From assembly GCA_045592785.1 (NCBI GenBank), contig JAZNVL010000038.1, forward strand, positions 1 to 64,000: a DNA stretch of 64,000 nt. Reading direction: 5' to 3'. The notes under the pieces were generated by a model, which saw only the letters and a list, made by a program, of their open reading frames with translations, was not told the origin of the DNA and did not search any database. The position numbers and the translations under genes are program-made. This DNA is from RGIG8244 sp045592785. Lineage in GTDB: Bacteria > Verrucomicrobiota > Lentisphaeria > Victivallales > UBA1829. Of this stretch, positions 33,332-42,547 are shown piece after piece. The first letter of the stretch is position 1; every line of letters begins with the position of its first letter.

Positions 33332-35045
33332 ACTGCATTTCTTCGCCGATGATCTGACAAAACGGTACGGACACGCTCTTTACCGTATCGGACTTGACAG
33401 CGGTTTCTCCTGTCCGCACCGTTCTTCCGACGGTCGCGGCGGGTGCGTATTCTGTTCCATAGACGGCAGCCGTTCCGCTCATTTGCAGCCGGGTATGTCC
33501 ATTGAGGAACAAGTTGCCGCCGGACTTCATTATGTCACGCACCGTTATCATGCGGAGCCGCCGTATATTGCCTATTTTCAAGCGTTCACTGTGACCAATG
33601 CTCCGGTGGAGGCTTTGCGTGAACTCTTTGACCGGACCATGTCGCTCGCCGATTTCAAGGTGATGATCCTGGCGACACGCCCGGATTGTCTCCCCGAAGA
33701 TGTGGTGGACCTGCTTGCTGAATGGAATCAGAAAACGGAACTCTGGGTGGAACTGGGCGTGCAGTCTGCCAATGATGTCACGTTGAAAAAGATCAATCGC
33801 GGACACGATGCCGCCTGCGCCGCCGATGCCGTGAAACGCCTTGCCGCCAGAGGGATCCGGACCGCCGCACATCTGATCCTCGGTCTGCCCGGTGAGACCA
33901 TGGAAGACGAGGCCCGGACAGCCGACTGGGTCGCCGCGCTGCCTTTTTCCGCCGTGAAAGTACACAATCTTCTGGTGCTGAAAAATACGAAACTGGCAGA
34001 CATGTATCATGCCGGAGAAGTCATCCCGTTGAATGAATATGAATACGCCGCCCGGCTGAAAGCTCTTCTGACACGTTTACCGGAACATCTTTTGCTGATG
34101 CGTCTTTCGGCGGAAGCGCAGCCCCGGGAGATCATCGCGCCCAAATGGTGGATGAAAAAGGGGCAGTTCCTGGAATTTTTCCGGCAATCCTTCGACAGTG
34201 ATGCCCCCGACAGCCGGTTCCTGCCCATCCGCACGGAAGACGGTTCTTATACCTTGTATCATCCGGCATACCGCCAGCATTTTCATTCCCTTGCCGGTGC
34301 TTTGGAGGAATCCACCAGAAAATATCTGGTCCCGGCGGAACTGGAACGTTTGCTGCGTACCCGGGAAACAGTACGCCTGCTGGATGTAGGCTTCGGTCTC
34401 GGATTCAATGCGGCAAGTGCCGTCCGACTGGCGGAATCCTGCCGTGCCGGGAAATTGGAGATCACCTCCCTCGAATTTGATCCGGAAGTCCTTCCTGCGG
34501 CACAAATGCTTCCGGAACATCCCATGCCGTCATTCATCCGTGCTTTACAGGAACGTGGGGAATATGAATCGGAGTTCTGCCACGCGCGTATTCTTTTCGG
34601 AGATGCCCGGAAAACGCTTCCGGGGCTTGCCGCCGGATTCGACCGTGCGTTTCTGGACGGCTTTTCCCCGGATGCCAATCCGGAACTCTGGACCATTGAT
34701 TTTATCCGGACCATCAAAGAAAAACTTACATCCGACGGCATGATCCTGGCGTATTCTTCGGCGTATCCTGTGATCGGAGCTTTCCTGGAACTGGGATTCG
34801 ATCTGCGCCTTTCCGAGCCGTTCGGAAGAAAACGGCACGGGCTTGCCGCCTGTCTTGCGGATCCCCCGGGAACATTGGAGCTGCTCTCTGAAAAAGACCG
34901 CAATATCGCCACGCTTTCCACCGCCGGGATCCCCTGGCGTGATCCGGCACTTGACCGTACCCGGGATGCGATCCGGCAGGCGAAAACGGAGGAAACGCAT
35001 CAACGCCGTGCAGAAGGAATGCCGAAATGGTACAAGCCCGGCTGA
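33324..35045 (+). CDS. radical SAM (YtqA/MnmL-like) fused to MnmC2-type tRNA methyltransferase
   Basis: A 573-residue two-domain protein. Residues 1 to about 290 match TIGR01212 radical SAM proteins, with the cluster cysteines in SCPHRSSDGRGGCVFC and WVELGVQSANDVTL. Residues about 290-573 match the MnmC methyltransferase domain (DUF752), with YTLYHPAYRQHFHSLAGA, the SAM loop LLDVGFGLGFN and FLDGFSPDANPELWT. In E. coli MnmC an FAD oxidase part turns cmnm5U34 of tRNA into nm5U and the methyltransferase part makes mnm5U. A radical SAM protein of the YtqA type has been linked to the first step in Bacillus. The fusion suggests both steps in one chain. ATG 33324 overlaps rpe; the gene overlaps the next by 19 bases. 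Confidence 0.85.
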   Translation: MRELHFFADDLTKRYGHALYRIGLDSGFSCPHRSSDGRGGCVFCSIDGSRSAHLQPGMSIEEQVAAGLHYVTHRYHAEPPYIAYFQAFTVTNAPVEALRELFDRTMSLADFKVMILATRPDCLPEDVVDLLAEWNQKTELWVELGVQSANDVTLKKINRGHDAACAADAVKRLAARGIRTAAHLILGLPGETMEDEARTADWVAALPFSAVKVHNLLVLKNTKLADMYHAGEVIPLNEYEYAARLKALLTRLPEHLLLMRLSAEAQPREIIAPKWWMKKGQFLEFFRQSFDSDAPDSRFLPIRTEDGSYTLYHPAYRQHFHSLAGALEESTRKYLVPAELERLLRTRETVRLLDVGFGLGFNAASAVRLAESCRAGKLEITSLEFDPEVLPAAQMLPEHPMPSFIRALQERGEYESEFCHARILFGDARKTLPGLAAGFDRAFLDGFSPDANPELWTIDFIRTIKEKLTSDGMILAYSSAYPVIGAFLELGFDLRLSEPFGRKRHGLAACLADPPGTLELLSEKDRNIATLSTAGIPWRDPALDRTRDAIRQAKTEETHQRRAEGMPKWYKPG

Positions 35046-35782
35046 TTCTGGATCTTGGAACCGAAATCGTGGAATGTGCGGTGAAACGTTCCCCCCGCGC
35101 CCGGTATCTGCGGTTGAAGATCCAGCCGTCCGGCGAGGTATCCCTGACGATCCCTTACGGTGTCACTCTTACCGAAGCGGAAGCCTTCCTTCAGCGGCAG
35201 ACAGCCTGGCTGCGCCGGAATCTCATTGAGGTGCGCCGCCGGAAACGGGAACAGCGTTATTCGCCCGCCGATTACTTTACACAGCCCTTGACCTTATCCT
35301 TTTTTGATAAAACCTTCTCTGTTGTTTATGAGTGGAAACCGGTTTCCTGGACCGGGGCACGATTTGCGATGGAGGAACAGAAACTGATCTTCTCCGGACA
35401 AGTGCTGGACCCCATCGGGATCCGGGATGCCTTTGCACAGTTGATCCTCCGGACTGCACAGCAGGAATTCAGTGTGATGCTTGCCCGTCTTTCGGAACAA
35501 TGCGGCATTCCCTGCGGAAAAGTCTCCTGCCGTATGCAGACACGCCGCTGGGGCAGCTGTTCTTCCAACGGAAACATCTCGCTCAATGCCCAGTTATTGT
35601 TCTACCCGGCGGAATGTGCGGAGTACGTCATGGTCCATGAATTGTGTCATTTGCTCCACATGGATCATTCCCCTGCGTTCTGGGAGGAAGTCGCCCGGTT
35701 CATCCCGGACTGGAAAGCGCGGCGCAGTCAGTTGAACCGTCTTTCCCGGAAACTTCCTGCGTACTTGCGTCACCTCAAATGA
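35027..35782 (+). CDS. YgjP/SprT-like metal-dependent hydrolase (DUF45)
   Basis: A 251-residue protein of the YgjP/M48-like DUF45 family. The zinc motif HELCHLLHMDH (H-E-x2-H with a further His in SPAFW context) is near residue 205. R-R-W-G-S-C-S-S-N-G and the N-terminal RYLRLKIQPSGEVSLTIP block are also typical. It is soluble, without a signal peptide. Physiological substrate unknown. It is the last gene of the lpxL-rpe-radical SAM run and converges with the minus-strand gene at 35784. Confidence 0.87.
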   Translation: MVQARLILDLGTEIVECAVKRSPRARYLRLKIQPSGEVSLTIPYGVTLTEAEAFLQRQTAWLRRNLIEVRRRKREQRYSPADYFTQPLTLSFFDKTFSVVYEWKPVSWTGARFAMEEQKLIFSGQVLDPIGIRDAFAQLILRTAQQEFSVMLARLSEQCGIPCGKVSCRMQTRRWGSCSSNGNISLNAQLLFYPAECAEYVMVHELCHLLHMDHSPAFWEEVARFIPDWKARRSQLNRLSRKLPAYLRHLK

Positions 35783-35783
35783 A

Positions 35784-37031
35784 TCACTCCATGACCGGAG
35801 TTTCTGCTTGTGTTTTCGCCAGTTCCGCGGCTTTTCTTTCGGCTTCTTTTTCTTCCTGATACGCCTTTTTTTCATCGGCGCAGAATTTATGGAATCGCGC
35901 CTGTTCCTCTCTGGAACAGCGCAGATTGCGCCGGGCAACATTGTTCAAAAAGTTATTCTGTTCTTTCGTGTTTTCTTTCCGGACGAGATAACGCAGTACA
36001 ACGTACATGGACTTCATCCGTTCACTGCGGCTTATGCTGTTGTCGAAAATGATCCGGCGGTGGAGATTATAGATTTCGTCTTCCCGGTTCAGTTTTTCGG
36101 CATTTTTGATCATCCGTTTGAGGATGCGCAGACACTGTGCCCGGTTCAGCCCATTCAGCTTGGAAGCCTGATCGAGCAGTCTCCGTTCTTCGTCATGCCG
36201 GGAGAACCGGTTGGCATAATCCGCCATGATGACATAGATATCGGCTTTACATTCCTGGGGGATCCGTTTATCCCGGAGGAATTCTTCCACTTTTTTCCGT
36301 GTTTTCTGCTCATTGGGCTTCCAGGTCTCTGCGTATTGATCGGTGATCTCCACGGCACAGAGACCACGTTCCAGATTGGATATATCGGGCGAGTTAAAGA
36401 TCTCCCAGAGGATCTGGTCTGCCAGCGCGGGGTGTTTGGTCGCACGCAAAATACGGGATGCACCATACTTCGCCCGCAGTTCGGATTGCATGGGCAGGGA
36501 ATGTTCCCGCAGGATCTTCAAGTATAATTCCTTGGCAAGTTCCCAGTTTGTCGGGGTCTCCTCTTCAATATCAAGGAGCAGGGAATGATAGGTTTCGCCC
36601 GCCTGCTGGAATTTATCCAGTTCTTCCAACGCCACAGCTTTCTGCATGATGAACATGCGGCGGCCGGGGAGTTTTTCCGGCAGGATTTTCAACGCTTCAT
36701 CGCAGATGGCGAGCCGCACTTTCGGCGGCTTTTTTGCATTGATGCGGAAAATGGCGGCATAGGCATCGGCTTTGACTTCCACCGGAGCATCGGGCATATC
36801 GACCAGCGCACAATAATGTTTTTCGGCGGTCTTTTTATCATTTTTGAGCAGCGCGAGACGCGCCAGAAGTTTTGTTTTTTCGAGTCCGTCGGGGAGTTTC
36901 TCCTCCAACATTTTTTCGGCGGAAACAATATCGTTCCGGAGCAAAGCACCTTCGATTTCAGCGACCGCATCGGGCGTCGGCTGTGTTGCAGTCATAAACG
37001 GAATAAGCAGAATCAGAAAGAAAGAATTCAT
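35784..37031 (-). CDS. secreted helical-repeat (TPR-like) protein
   Basis: A 415-residue protein with a short N-terminal signal-like hydrophobic segment (FFLILLIPFMTATQ). The rest is mostly helix pairs with TPR-like spacing (LLARLALLKNDKKTAEKHYCALV, FIMQKAVALEELDKFQQAGETYHSLL). The tail is very charged (KAYQEEKEAERKAAELAK). It probably acts as a protein-protein scaffold in the periplasm or at the membrane. Its ATG overlaps the stop of the HypF-like gene (ATGA), so they are coupled. Family not recognised beyond the repeat fold. Confidence 0.7.
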   Translation of the reverse strand: MNSFFLILLIPFMTATQPTPDAVAEIEGALLRNDIVSAEKMLEEKLPDGLEKTKLLARLALLKNDKKTAEKHYCALVDMPDAPVEVKADAYAAIFRINAKKPPKVRLAICDEALKILPEKLPGRRMFIMQKAVALEELDKFQQAGETYHSLLLDIEEETPTNWELAKELYLKILREHSLPMQSELRAKYGASRILRATKHPALADQILWEIFNSPDISNLERGLCAVEITDQYAETWKPNEQKTRKKVEEFLRDKRIPQECKADIYVIMADYANRFSRHDEERRLLDQASKLNGLNRAQCLRILKRMIKNAEKLNREDEIYNLHRRIIFDNSISRSERMKSMYVVLRYLVRKENTKEQNNFLNNVARRNLRCSREEQARFHKFCADEKKAYQEEKEAERKAAELAKTQAETPVME

Positions 37032-39358
37032 CGTGAGATCCCCGCATGATAGAGTTGTCCGACGGCGATACCGGATCCATCCGCCGGAATGAGTTTATGT
37101 TCGAACACGCGGAACCCTGCGTGTTTCAATTTTTCCACAGTAAGCGATGCCAGGATCTCGTCGATAAAGAGCGGTCCGCATAAGACCACAGCTTTGAGCT
37201 TTGATCGTTCCGCACCGCGAATGACCATCTGACAGGCGGCTTCCGCCACCGCATCGTGAAATGCCAATGCCTGTAATGCGGTATCGGTGCCGCCCATACG
37301 AAATCCGGAGTCCGCAAAATTCCGGAATAATCCGTTCCAGTTCACGGCGAAGAATCCGTCTTCCTGCTCCGTGATCTCCCATTGGAACCGGTCCCGCAGG
37401 GAACGGGAAATGGCACCTGCCGGGATTCCCGCTTTCTGCGCTTCAAAATACAAACGCATCGCCGCCTGACCCGGATAGGCGCAGAAGTCCGGCGCAAGCC
37501 CGATGGCAGCCGAAACGGCATCGAACAGCCGCATGGCGGCGTGTGTCACCGCGAACTTCCCTTTTCTGTCGTAACTGCGTGTCCATTGTTCTGCTTCTTC
37601 CGGATGGATATTGCGCGGACGGGTGAACGCTTCGGATAACGGGACTCCGGCGGAAAGGAGACGTCCTGCCAGCTGTCTGTTCGGACGAGTCAGTGCATTA
37701 CCTGCACCGGGGAGTGACTCTGCGGCAAAAGACCCCAGTCGTTTGAAATTTTCGATCCCGACCTCCAAAAGTTCTGCGCCCCAGTAGTTCCCGTCGGGAC
37801 CCGGTTCGCCGTTCCCGAAAACAAGAGCCAGAGCCCGGTCGAGACCGTGTTCCGCCATACACGCCAGAGCTCGGGCGTGATGTGTCTGCACCAGGATCAG
37901 CGGGATGGCATATCGATCGGCGAAAGCGGCTGCCGCTTTTGACGTGTAAAGATCGGGATTCATGTCACAGGCTATGACGTCCGGCGCGGTATCGAACAGC
38001 AGAAACATGTGCTGCAACATCTTTTCCAGTTGAGCCGCACCCGCTTCATTGCGGACATCGCCCAGGTATTGCGAAGGGATCGCATCCTGTCCGGAACCGA
38101 TGGCGACCGTTGCATTTCTGTCATTGCCGAACGCGGCGGCATGACGTTCCAGCGGGATCTTAAGTTTGATGGGAGCCGGTACATATCCCCGGGAACGCCG
38201 CAGAAGATGAGGACCGTCGGCGCGGCAGACAACGACCGATGGCATACAATCGAATCCGGTATGCAGGTCATTGCAGAGGAAGCAGTCCGCCACTTCTTTG
38301 AGTTTGTCGAATAATTCATCCAGCGTGGTCCCCAGAGAGATCGCCATACTGGAAACAAGATACTCAAATGCCGCAGGACCTTCCGGCATAACGTGTTCCA
38401 TCAGCAGATGAAGCTGTCCGGTCTGGGGCAGACTCACGGCAAGGAACGGTCCTTCCGGGCTGACCAGATCCGCCGGGAATACAGAGTCGACGGCATCTTT
38501 TTTCCGGAGCAGAAGGGTAGGGGCGGAGGGCGCAGAAAGAAGAGTTTCCTCTTCCGGAGAAACATGACAGATCTTTTTTGCCAACTCCATATTGCGTACG
38601 ACGACCCGGAATGGCGCGAAGGGCATTTTTCTGCGTTTTCGCAATTTGAGAATGGCATCCCGGTCTGTCCCGTTGCAAAGCAGCTGATAGCCGCCGTAGA
38701 GCGTTTGCATCGCTATGATCTCACCCGCTGCCAGTCGTTTCCTCGCTTCACAATAACATTGATGATCGGTCAGCAGTTCCTGTTCACGGTCGAGAAGAAA
38801 CGCATGGGGCCCGCACTGCGGACAGCAAAGGATATCCACGTTGCCGTATACTTTGTGTTTCTGTTCGCTGCTGCATTTCCGGCATGGGGGGAATGCCGTG
38901 AAAAGTGTGTTTCTGCGCATTTCACCGGCAGTCTGTTGGACGGAATAAGCGGCACCGCCGGTGTCACAGGACCAGAAGGGGTAGGCAAAACGTCGTGATT
39001 TCGGATCACACATTTCGTCCCGGCATTTTTCGCAGATCCCATGATCCGGTCGGATCTCCGGAAAAGTCCGGCGGTCAGAAAGGAGCTTGAAGGGCTGTCT
39101 TGTTGCGGGCGGATCTTTTTCCTTCTGATCGATCAAGCGGATCTCTTTGAGCTGGAACATGGGGTGCATTGCGCCCTGGAGCAGAAATTCGATAAACTTT
39201 CGGATGTCATCGGCTTCGCCATCGAGCTGCATGACTGCGTGATCTCCGTCCTGTGCGATCCATCCGGAAATCGGATATTGTGCGATCAGCTGCCAAATAC
39301 GGGGCATGAAACCCGGTTTTTCCGTATCCCCCAGTAAATGGAAACTGATACTCTGCAT
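37028..39358 (-). CDS. HypF homologue with altered active-site motifs
   Basis: A 776-residue protein with the full HypF domain order: acylphosphatase-like, two zinc fingers, YrdC-like, and Kae1-like carbamoyltransferase. HypF makes the carbamoyl/thiocyanate group for the CN ligands of [NiFe]-hydrogenases. Key motifs are eroded here. The acylphosphatase VQGVGFRP has become TEKPGFMP (catalytic Arg lost). The first zinc finger ends CDTGGAA in place of CTxCGPR. HHHAH is THHAR, and the FDGTG loop is FGNGEPG. The second finger (CRKC, CPQC) is intact. It follows hydF by one base, which belongs to [FeFe]-hydrogenase maturation. ATG 39358 is chosen because it lies just after the hydF stop. Possibly repurposed. 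Confidence 0.75.
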   Translation of the reverse strand: MQSISFHLLGDTEKPGFMPRIWQLIAQYPISGWIAQDGDHAVMQLDGEADDIRKFIEFLLQGAMHPMFQLKEIRLIDQKEKDPPATRQPFKLLSDRRTFPEIRPDHGICEKCRDEMCDPKSRRFAYPFWSCDTGGAAYSVQQTAGEMRRNTLFTAFPPCRKCSSEQKHKVYGNVDILCCPQCGPHAFLLDREQELLTDHQCYCEARKRLAAGEIIAMQTLYGGYQLLCNGTDRDAILKLRKRRKMPFAPFRVVVRNMELAKKICHVSPEEETLLSAPSAPTLLLRKKDAVDSVFPADLVSPEGPFLAVSLPQTGQLHLLMEHVMPEGPAAFEYLVSSMAISLGTTLDELFDKLKEVADCFLCNDLHTGFDCMPSVVVCRADGPHLLRRSRGYVPAPIKLKIPLERHAAAFGNDRNATVAIGSGQDAIPSQYLGDVRNEAGAAQLEKMLQHMFLLFDTAPDVIACDMNPDLYTSKAAAAFADRYAIPLILVQTHHARALACMAEHGLDRALALVFGNGEPGPDGNYWGAELLEVGIENFKRLGSFAAESLPGAGNALTRPNRQLAGRLLSAGVPLSEAFTRPRNIHPEEAEQWTRSYDRKGKFAVTHAAMRLFDAVSAAIGLAPDFCAYPGQAAMRLYFEAQKAGIPAGAISRSLRDRFQWEITEQEDGFFAVNWNGLFRNFADSGFRMGGTDTALQALAFHDAVAEAACQMVIRGAERSKLKAVVLCGPLFIDEILASLTVEKLKHAGFRVFEHKLIPADGSGIAVGQLYHAGISR

Positions 39359-39359
39359 T

Positions 39360-40595
39360 TCAATTATCCTTTGTTGCGCGGAATGCCTGTAACGCATCCG
39401 GGAATGGTGTCAGCGCACGTTCCAATATGCCGTGCAGATACGCGATCGCCACCCCGTAATTGGTAAACGGGACCTGCTGTTTTTCACATTGCAGTATGCG
39501 GGAAAGAACCCCGCGCCGGTTGAAGGTACATGCGCCGCAATGGATCACCAGATCGAAACCCGTCAGATCGGCGGGAAAATCCTGTCCCTGCACATGCTCA
39601 AACGAAACATTCTTTTTCGTTCGTTCCAGGATCCAGCGGGGCAGCTTCACCCGTCCGATGTCTTCTGCAATGGGATGATGACTGCATCCTTCCGCGATCA
39701 GGACCCGTGATCCGTCACGGAGTTTATCGATGGCAGCGGCACCCGATGCGCATACGGAAAGATCGCCCTTCATCCGCGCCATGAGAATGGAAAACGAGGT
39801 CAGCGGGATATGCTCCGGGACGGCTTTGGAGACCGGTCCGAACACCTGGGAGTCTGTAACGGCGAGGACGGGCGGCGTTTTGAGTTCCGCCAATGCCGTC
39901 GCAATGGCGTTCTCCTTTACAACAACACACCAGGCTTCGTGATCCAGCGCATCCCGGATCGCCTGGACTTCCGGCATGATGAGACGTCCTTTGGGTGCCT
40001 CCTTATCAATGGGTGTGATCAAAAGTACGCTCCGGAGCGGATCCGTCAGATCGCCCAGCATGGGCCGTCCGGAAAGATACCCTTCCGGTGCCAGTTTGAT
40101 CAGAAGTTCCCGGACTGTTTCCAACCCCTGTTTCTCTTTGGCGGAAACAAGCGCAACGGGGAGCTCCTCCGCCTGAAGCCGGGCGATGAGTGCGGGATCC
40201 GCGGGGACGAGATCGGATTTATTCAGAACCACGATAACGGGGATCTTCCGTTCCCGGAATTCGGCGAGAAGTGCATCTTCATGCGCGGTCCAGTCGTTTC
40301 CGGCGGCAACAAGCAGAGCCATATCGCAACGGGCAAAGACAGCCCGGGTGCGTTCCACCCGTTTCGCTCCGATCCCGACGGCATCGTCATCGATCCCGGC
40401 GGTATCAATAAACAGGACAGGTCCCAGCGGGAGCAGTTCCATGGCTTTATCCACGGGGTCGGCAGTGGTACCGGGGACATCGGAAACGATGACCACGTTC
40501 TGATTTGCGAGTGCGTTGAGCAGCGAGGATTTTCCCGCATTTCTGCGTCCGAAGATCCCGATCTGCAAACGGAGTCCTTTTGGTGTGTTGAGCAT
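39360..40595 (-). CDS. hydF: [FeFe]-hydrogenase H-cluster maturation GTPase HydF
   Basis: A 411-residue scaffold GTPase that carries the diiron precursor to HydA. The G domain has GRRNAGKSS (G1), DVPGTTADPV (G2), DTAGI (G3) and NKSD (G4). The C-terminal domain has the iron-sulfur motif: EGCSHH and, about 50 residues later, HCGAC, the C-x-H...HC-x2-C pattern of HydF. FNRRGVLSRI and PFTNYGVAIAYLHGIL are also typical. hydE, hydG and the hydrogenase itself are not in the window. It implies fermentative hydrogen metabolism. Coupled to the HypF homologue downstream. Confidence 0.93.
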   Translation of the reverse strand: MLNTPKGLRLQIGIFGRRNAGKSSLLNALANQNVVIVSDVPGTTADPVDKAMELLPLGPVLFIDTAGIDDDAVGIGAKRVERTRAVFARCDMALLVAAGNDWTAHEDALLAEFRERKIPVIVVLNKSDLVPADPALIARLQAEELPVALVSAKEKQGLETVRELLIKLAPEGYLSGRPMLGDLTDPLRSVLLITPIDKEAPKGRLIMPEVQAIRDALDHEAWCVVVKENAIATALAELKTPPVLAVTDSQVFGPVSKAVPEHIPLTSFSILMARMKGDLSVCASGAAAIDKLRDGSRVLIAEGCSHHPIAEDIGRVKLPRWILERTKKNVSFEHVQGQDFPADLTGFDLVIHCGACTFNRRGVLSRILQCEKQQVPFTNYGVAIAYLHGILERALTPFPDALQAFRATKDN

Positions 40596-40704
40596 ATTAC
40601 TTACCTGCCTGTCATTTCGTCTTTGCTTACTTATAGCATACTTTTTGCAATTTTCCAGTAAATCTTTGAAAAATCATGGAAAAAGATGTTATAAAAAGAC
40701 GGAA

Positions 40705-42042
40705 TCACTTGCCGGTATGCAATGCGTCGTAATGATAATCCCCTTCCGGGAAGATCGCCGGGACCACCACCAGAAGTGATGCCGCAAAGCACACACAGAT
40801 GGCATAAGTCAGGAACAGCGTCTGGTAATGAGAAAATTCTATCCCGCCCAGTGTCCAGTGCGCCGCCAGCGCGCCCGAACCCAGAATGAGGGAGGTCAGC
40901 ATGCGTGACATGCCTCTGCCGCAATGGTTGAATCCGTTGTAAAATGACATCGCCACCATTTTATTACCGGGCGTGGCAAGGAGCATCATTTCACAGGTGG
41001 AGGCGATATCGGAACAGGCATACATGAAACTGTATGCAAACAGTACGGCACCGATGGTGATGTAAAGCCAGGTGTCCGGCATACATCCTTTTCCCAGCAG
41101 AAAGAGTGCGATATTTGCCAGCGCGTAGGTGATATGCACCGCAAGCAGAATGAGTTTCACCCCGTAACGCTGGATCAGCCCGCCGGAAAAGAAGGAGCCG
41201 GTCAGCATCCCGCCCAACGCCACCGAGGAGATCAGAACGATCACGTTATCCGGGGCGCACAATCCCTTTTTCATGTAAAGGGATACCATGGGGATGGTCC
41301 CGTACGCCGCCAGATTGAGGATGAAACTGTAAACCGAGAATCCGGTGAGCGGCTTGTTTGCCATTGCCTTTTTCAACCCTTCGCGGAAAGAAAATTTTTC
41401 TTTGACTTCCTCCCGTGTTTCGAAGGTGGGAATCATGGCGATGAAATAGAGTTTCGCGGCAAAGATACACAGCGAGATCAACATCACGATCTGCAAATGT
41501 CCGATGGGCGGATTTTTCCCGATGGCAAGCCCGATGAGCAGAAGCAGCAGAGAGGAGGAAAGCTGCCAGGAAAAACGCATCTTGCCGAAATAATTGCTGC
41601 GCCGTTCCGGATACAGAAACGAAGAGAGCAGGGGGAACCAGGCGGCAAGATACACCGTATGACAGATACTGAAGAGAGCCAGTGAGATCAGCAGTACCGC
41701 CACTGCCCATTTGCCGAAGAAGGGAGCCAGCACGATCATGCCGAAAAGGAACAGCGAGACTATGGTCGCCTGCAGGATCGAGGTCTGGTATTTCTGTTTG
41801 CCGACCGCCATGGTGGCAAGGAGCGAGAACAACCCGATCGCCATGGGGGAAAGTGACGTGGTGATCATGGAAAACATTTCACTTGCGCCAAGCATATTGG
41901 CGTAAAGAATAATGATCGCGGCATCCACGAACGGAACATCGCCCATGCAGGTGCAGCAGGCGGAACAGATACTGTTGATCTCCGCTTTTTTTGATTCTTT
42001 CAAGGTAAGCGGGATCGTTTGTTTGAATGGAAAGCGGATCAT
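40705..42042 (-). CDS. MFS-type transporter
   Basis: A 445-residue integral membrane protein with about 11-12 hydrophobic segments, e.g. AVAVLLISLALFSICHTVYLAAWFP, SSLLLLLIGLAIG and LFLTYAICVCFAASLLVVVPAIF. A positively charged cytoplasmic loop (TFETREEVKEKFSFREGLKKAMANK) separates two halves, and the pattern fits the major facilitator superfamily. An unusual Cys cluster (C-S-A-C-C-T-C) sits near residue 26. Substrate unknown. It follows smpB by 18 bases, and 109 bases separate it from hydF. Confidence 0.75.
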   Translation of the reverse strand: MIRFPFKQTIPLTLKESKKAEINSICSACCTCMGDVPFVDAAIIILYANMLGASEMFSMITTSLSPMAIGLFSLLATMAVGKQKYQTSILQATIVSLFLFGMIVLAPFFGKWAVAVLLISLALFSICHTVYLAAWFPLLSSFLYPERRSNYFGKMRFSWQLSSSLLLLLIGLAIGKNPPIGHLQIVMLISLCIFAAKLYFIAMIPTFETREEVKEKFSFREGLKKAMANKPLTGFSVYSFILNLAAYGTIPMVSLYMKKGLCAPDNVIVLISSVALGGMLTGSFFSGGLIQRYGVKLILLAVHITYALANIALFLLGKGCMPDTWLYITIGAVLFAYSFMYACSDIASTCEMMLLATPGNKMVAMSFYNGFNHCGRGMSRMLTSLILGSGALAAHWTLGGIEFSHYQTLFLTYAICVCFAASLLVVVPAIFPEGDYHYDALHTGK

Positions 42043-42060
42043 GATTCTGTCTTTCTGTGT

Positions 42061-42534
42061 TTATCGGGGGGCGGCCGCACGACGCATGTCCATTTCGTCC
42101 TGCTTCTTCCGTAACGTTTCCCGTTTGTCGCTGAATGTTTTCCCTTGTGCCAACCCCAGTTCCACTTTCACATACCCGCGTTTCAGATACAGTTTCAGCG
42201 GGACCAGAGCCAATCCACGTTCCCGTACGCGGGACGAAAGTTTCAGGATCTCTTTGCGGTGCATCAACAATCTGCGGGGGCGTACCGACTCATGATTGAA
42301 CCGGTTCCCGTGAGAGTAAGGGGAAATGTGCAGTCCGTAAACGAAAAGCTGTCCCCGTTCCACCTGGGCGTAGGATTCCTGCAACTGCACGGATCCCATC
42401 CGGCAGCTTTTCACTTCGGTCCCGTGCAACTCGATCCCTGCTTCCATGGTTTCCAGGATCGTATAATCATGATACGCTTTCCGGTTCCGTGCGATCACGG
42501 GATCTTCTTTCGCCGCTGTTTTTTTATTGTCCAT
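42061..42534 (-). CDS. smpB: SsrA-binding protein
   Basis: A 157-residue partner of tmRNA in ribosome rescue. Motifs: NRKAYHDYTILETMEAGIEL, GTEVKSCR, HISPYSHGNRFNHE and RKLL-like HRKEILKL, with the basic C-terminal tail (KRETLRKKQDEMDMRR) that enters the decoding site. It lies 13 bases after dnaJ. The tmRNA gene itself was not found here. Confidence 0.95.
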   Translation of the reverse strand: MDNKKTAAKEDPVIARNRKAYHDYTILETMEAGIELHGTEVKSCRMGSVQLQESYAQVERGQLFVYGLHISPYSHGNRFNHESVRPRRLLMHRKEILKLSSRVRERGLALVPLKLYLKRGYVKVELGLAQGKTFSDKRETLRKKQDEMDMRRAAAPR

Positions 42535-42547
42535 ACAGTTCCTTCAT

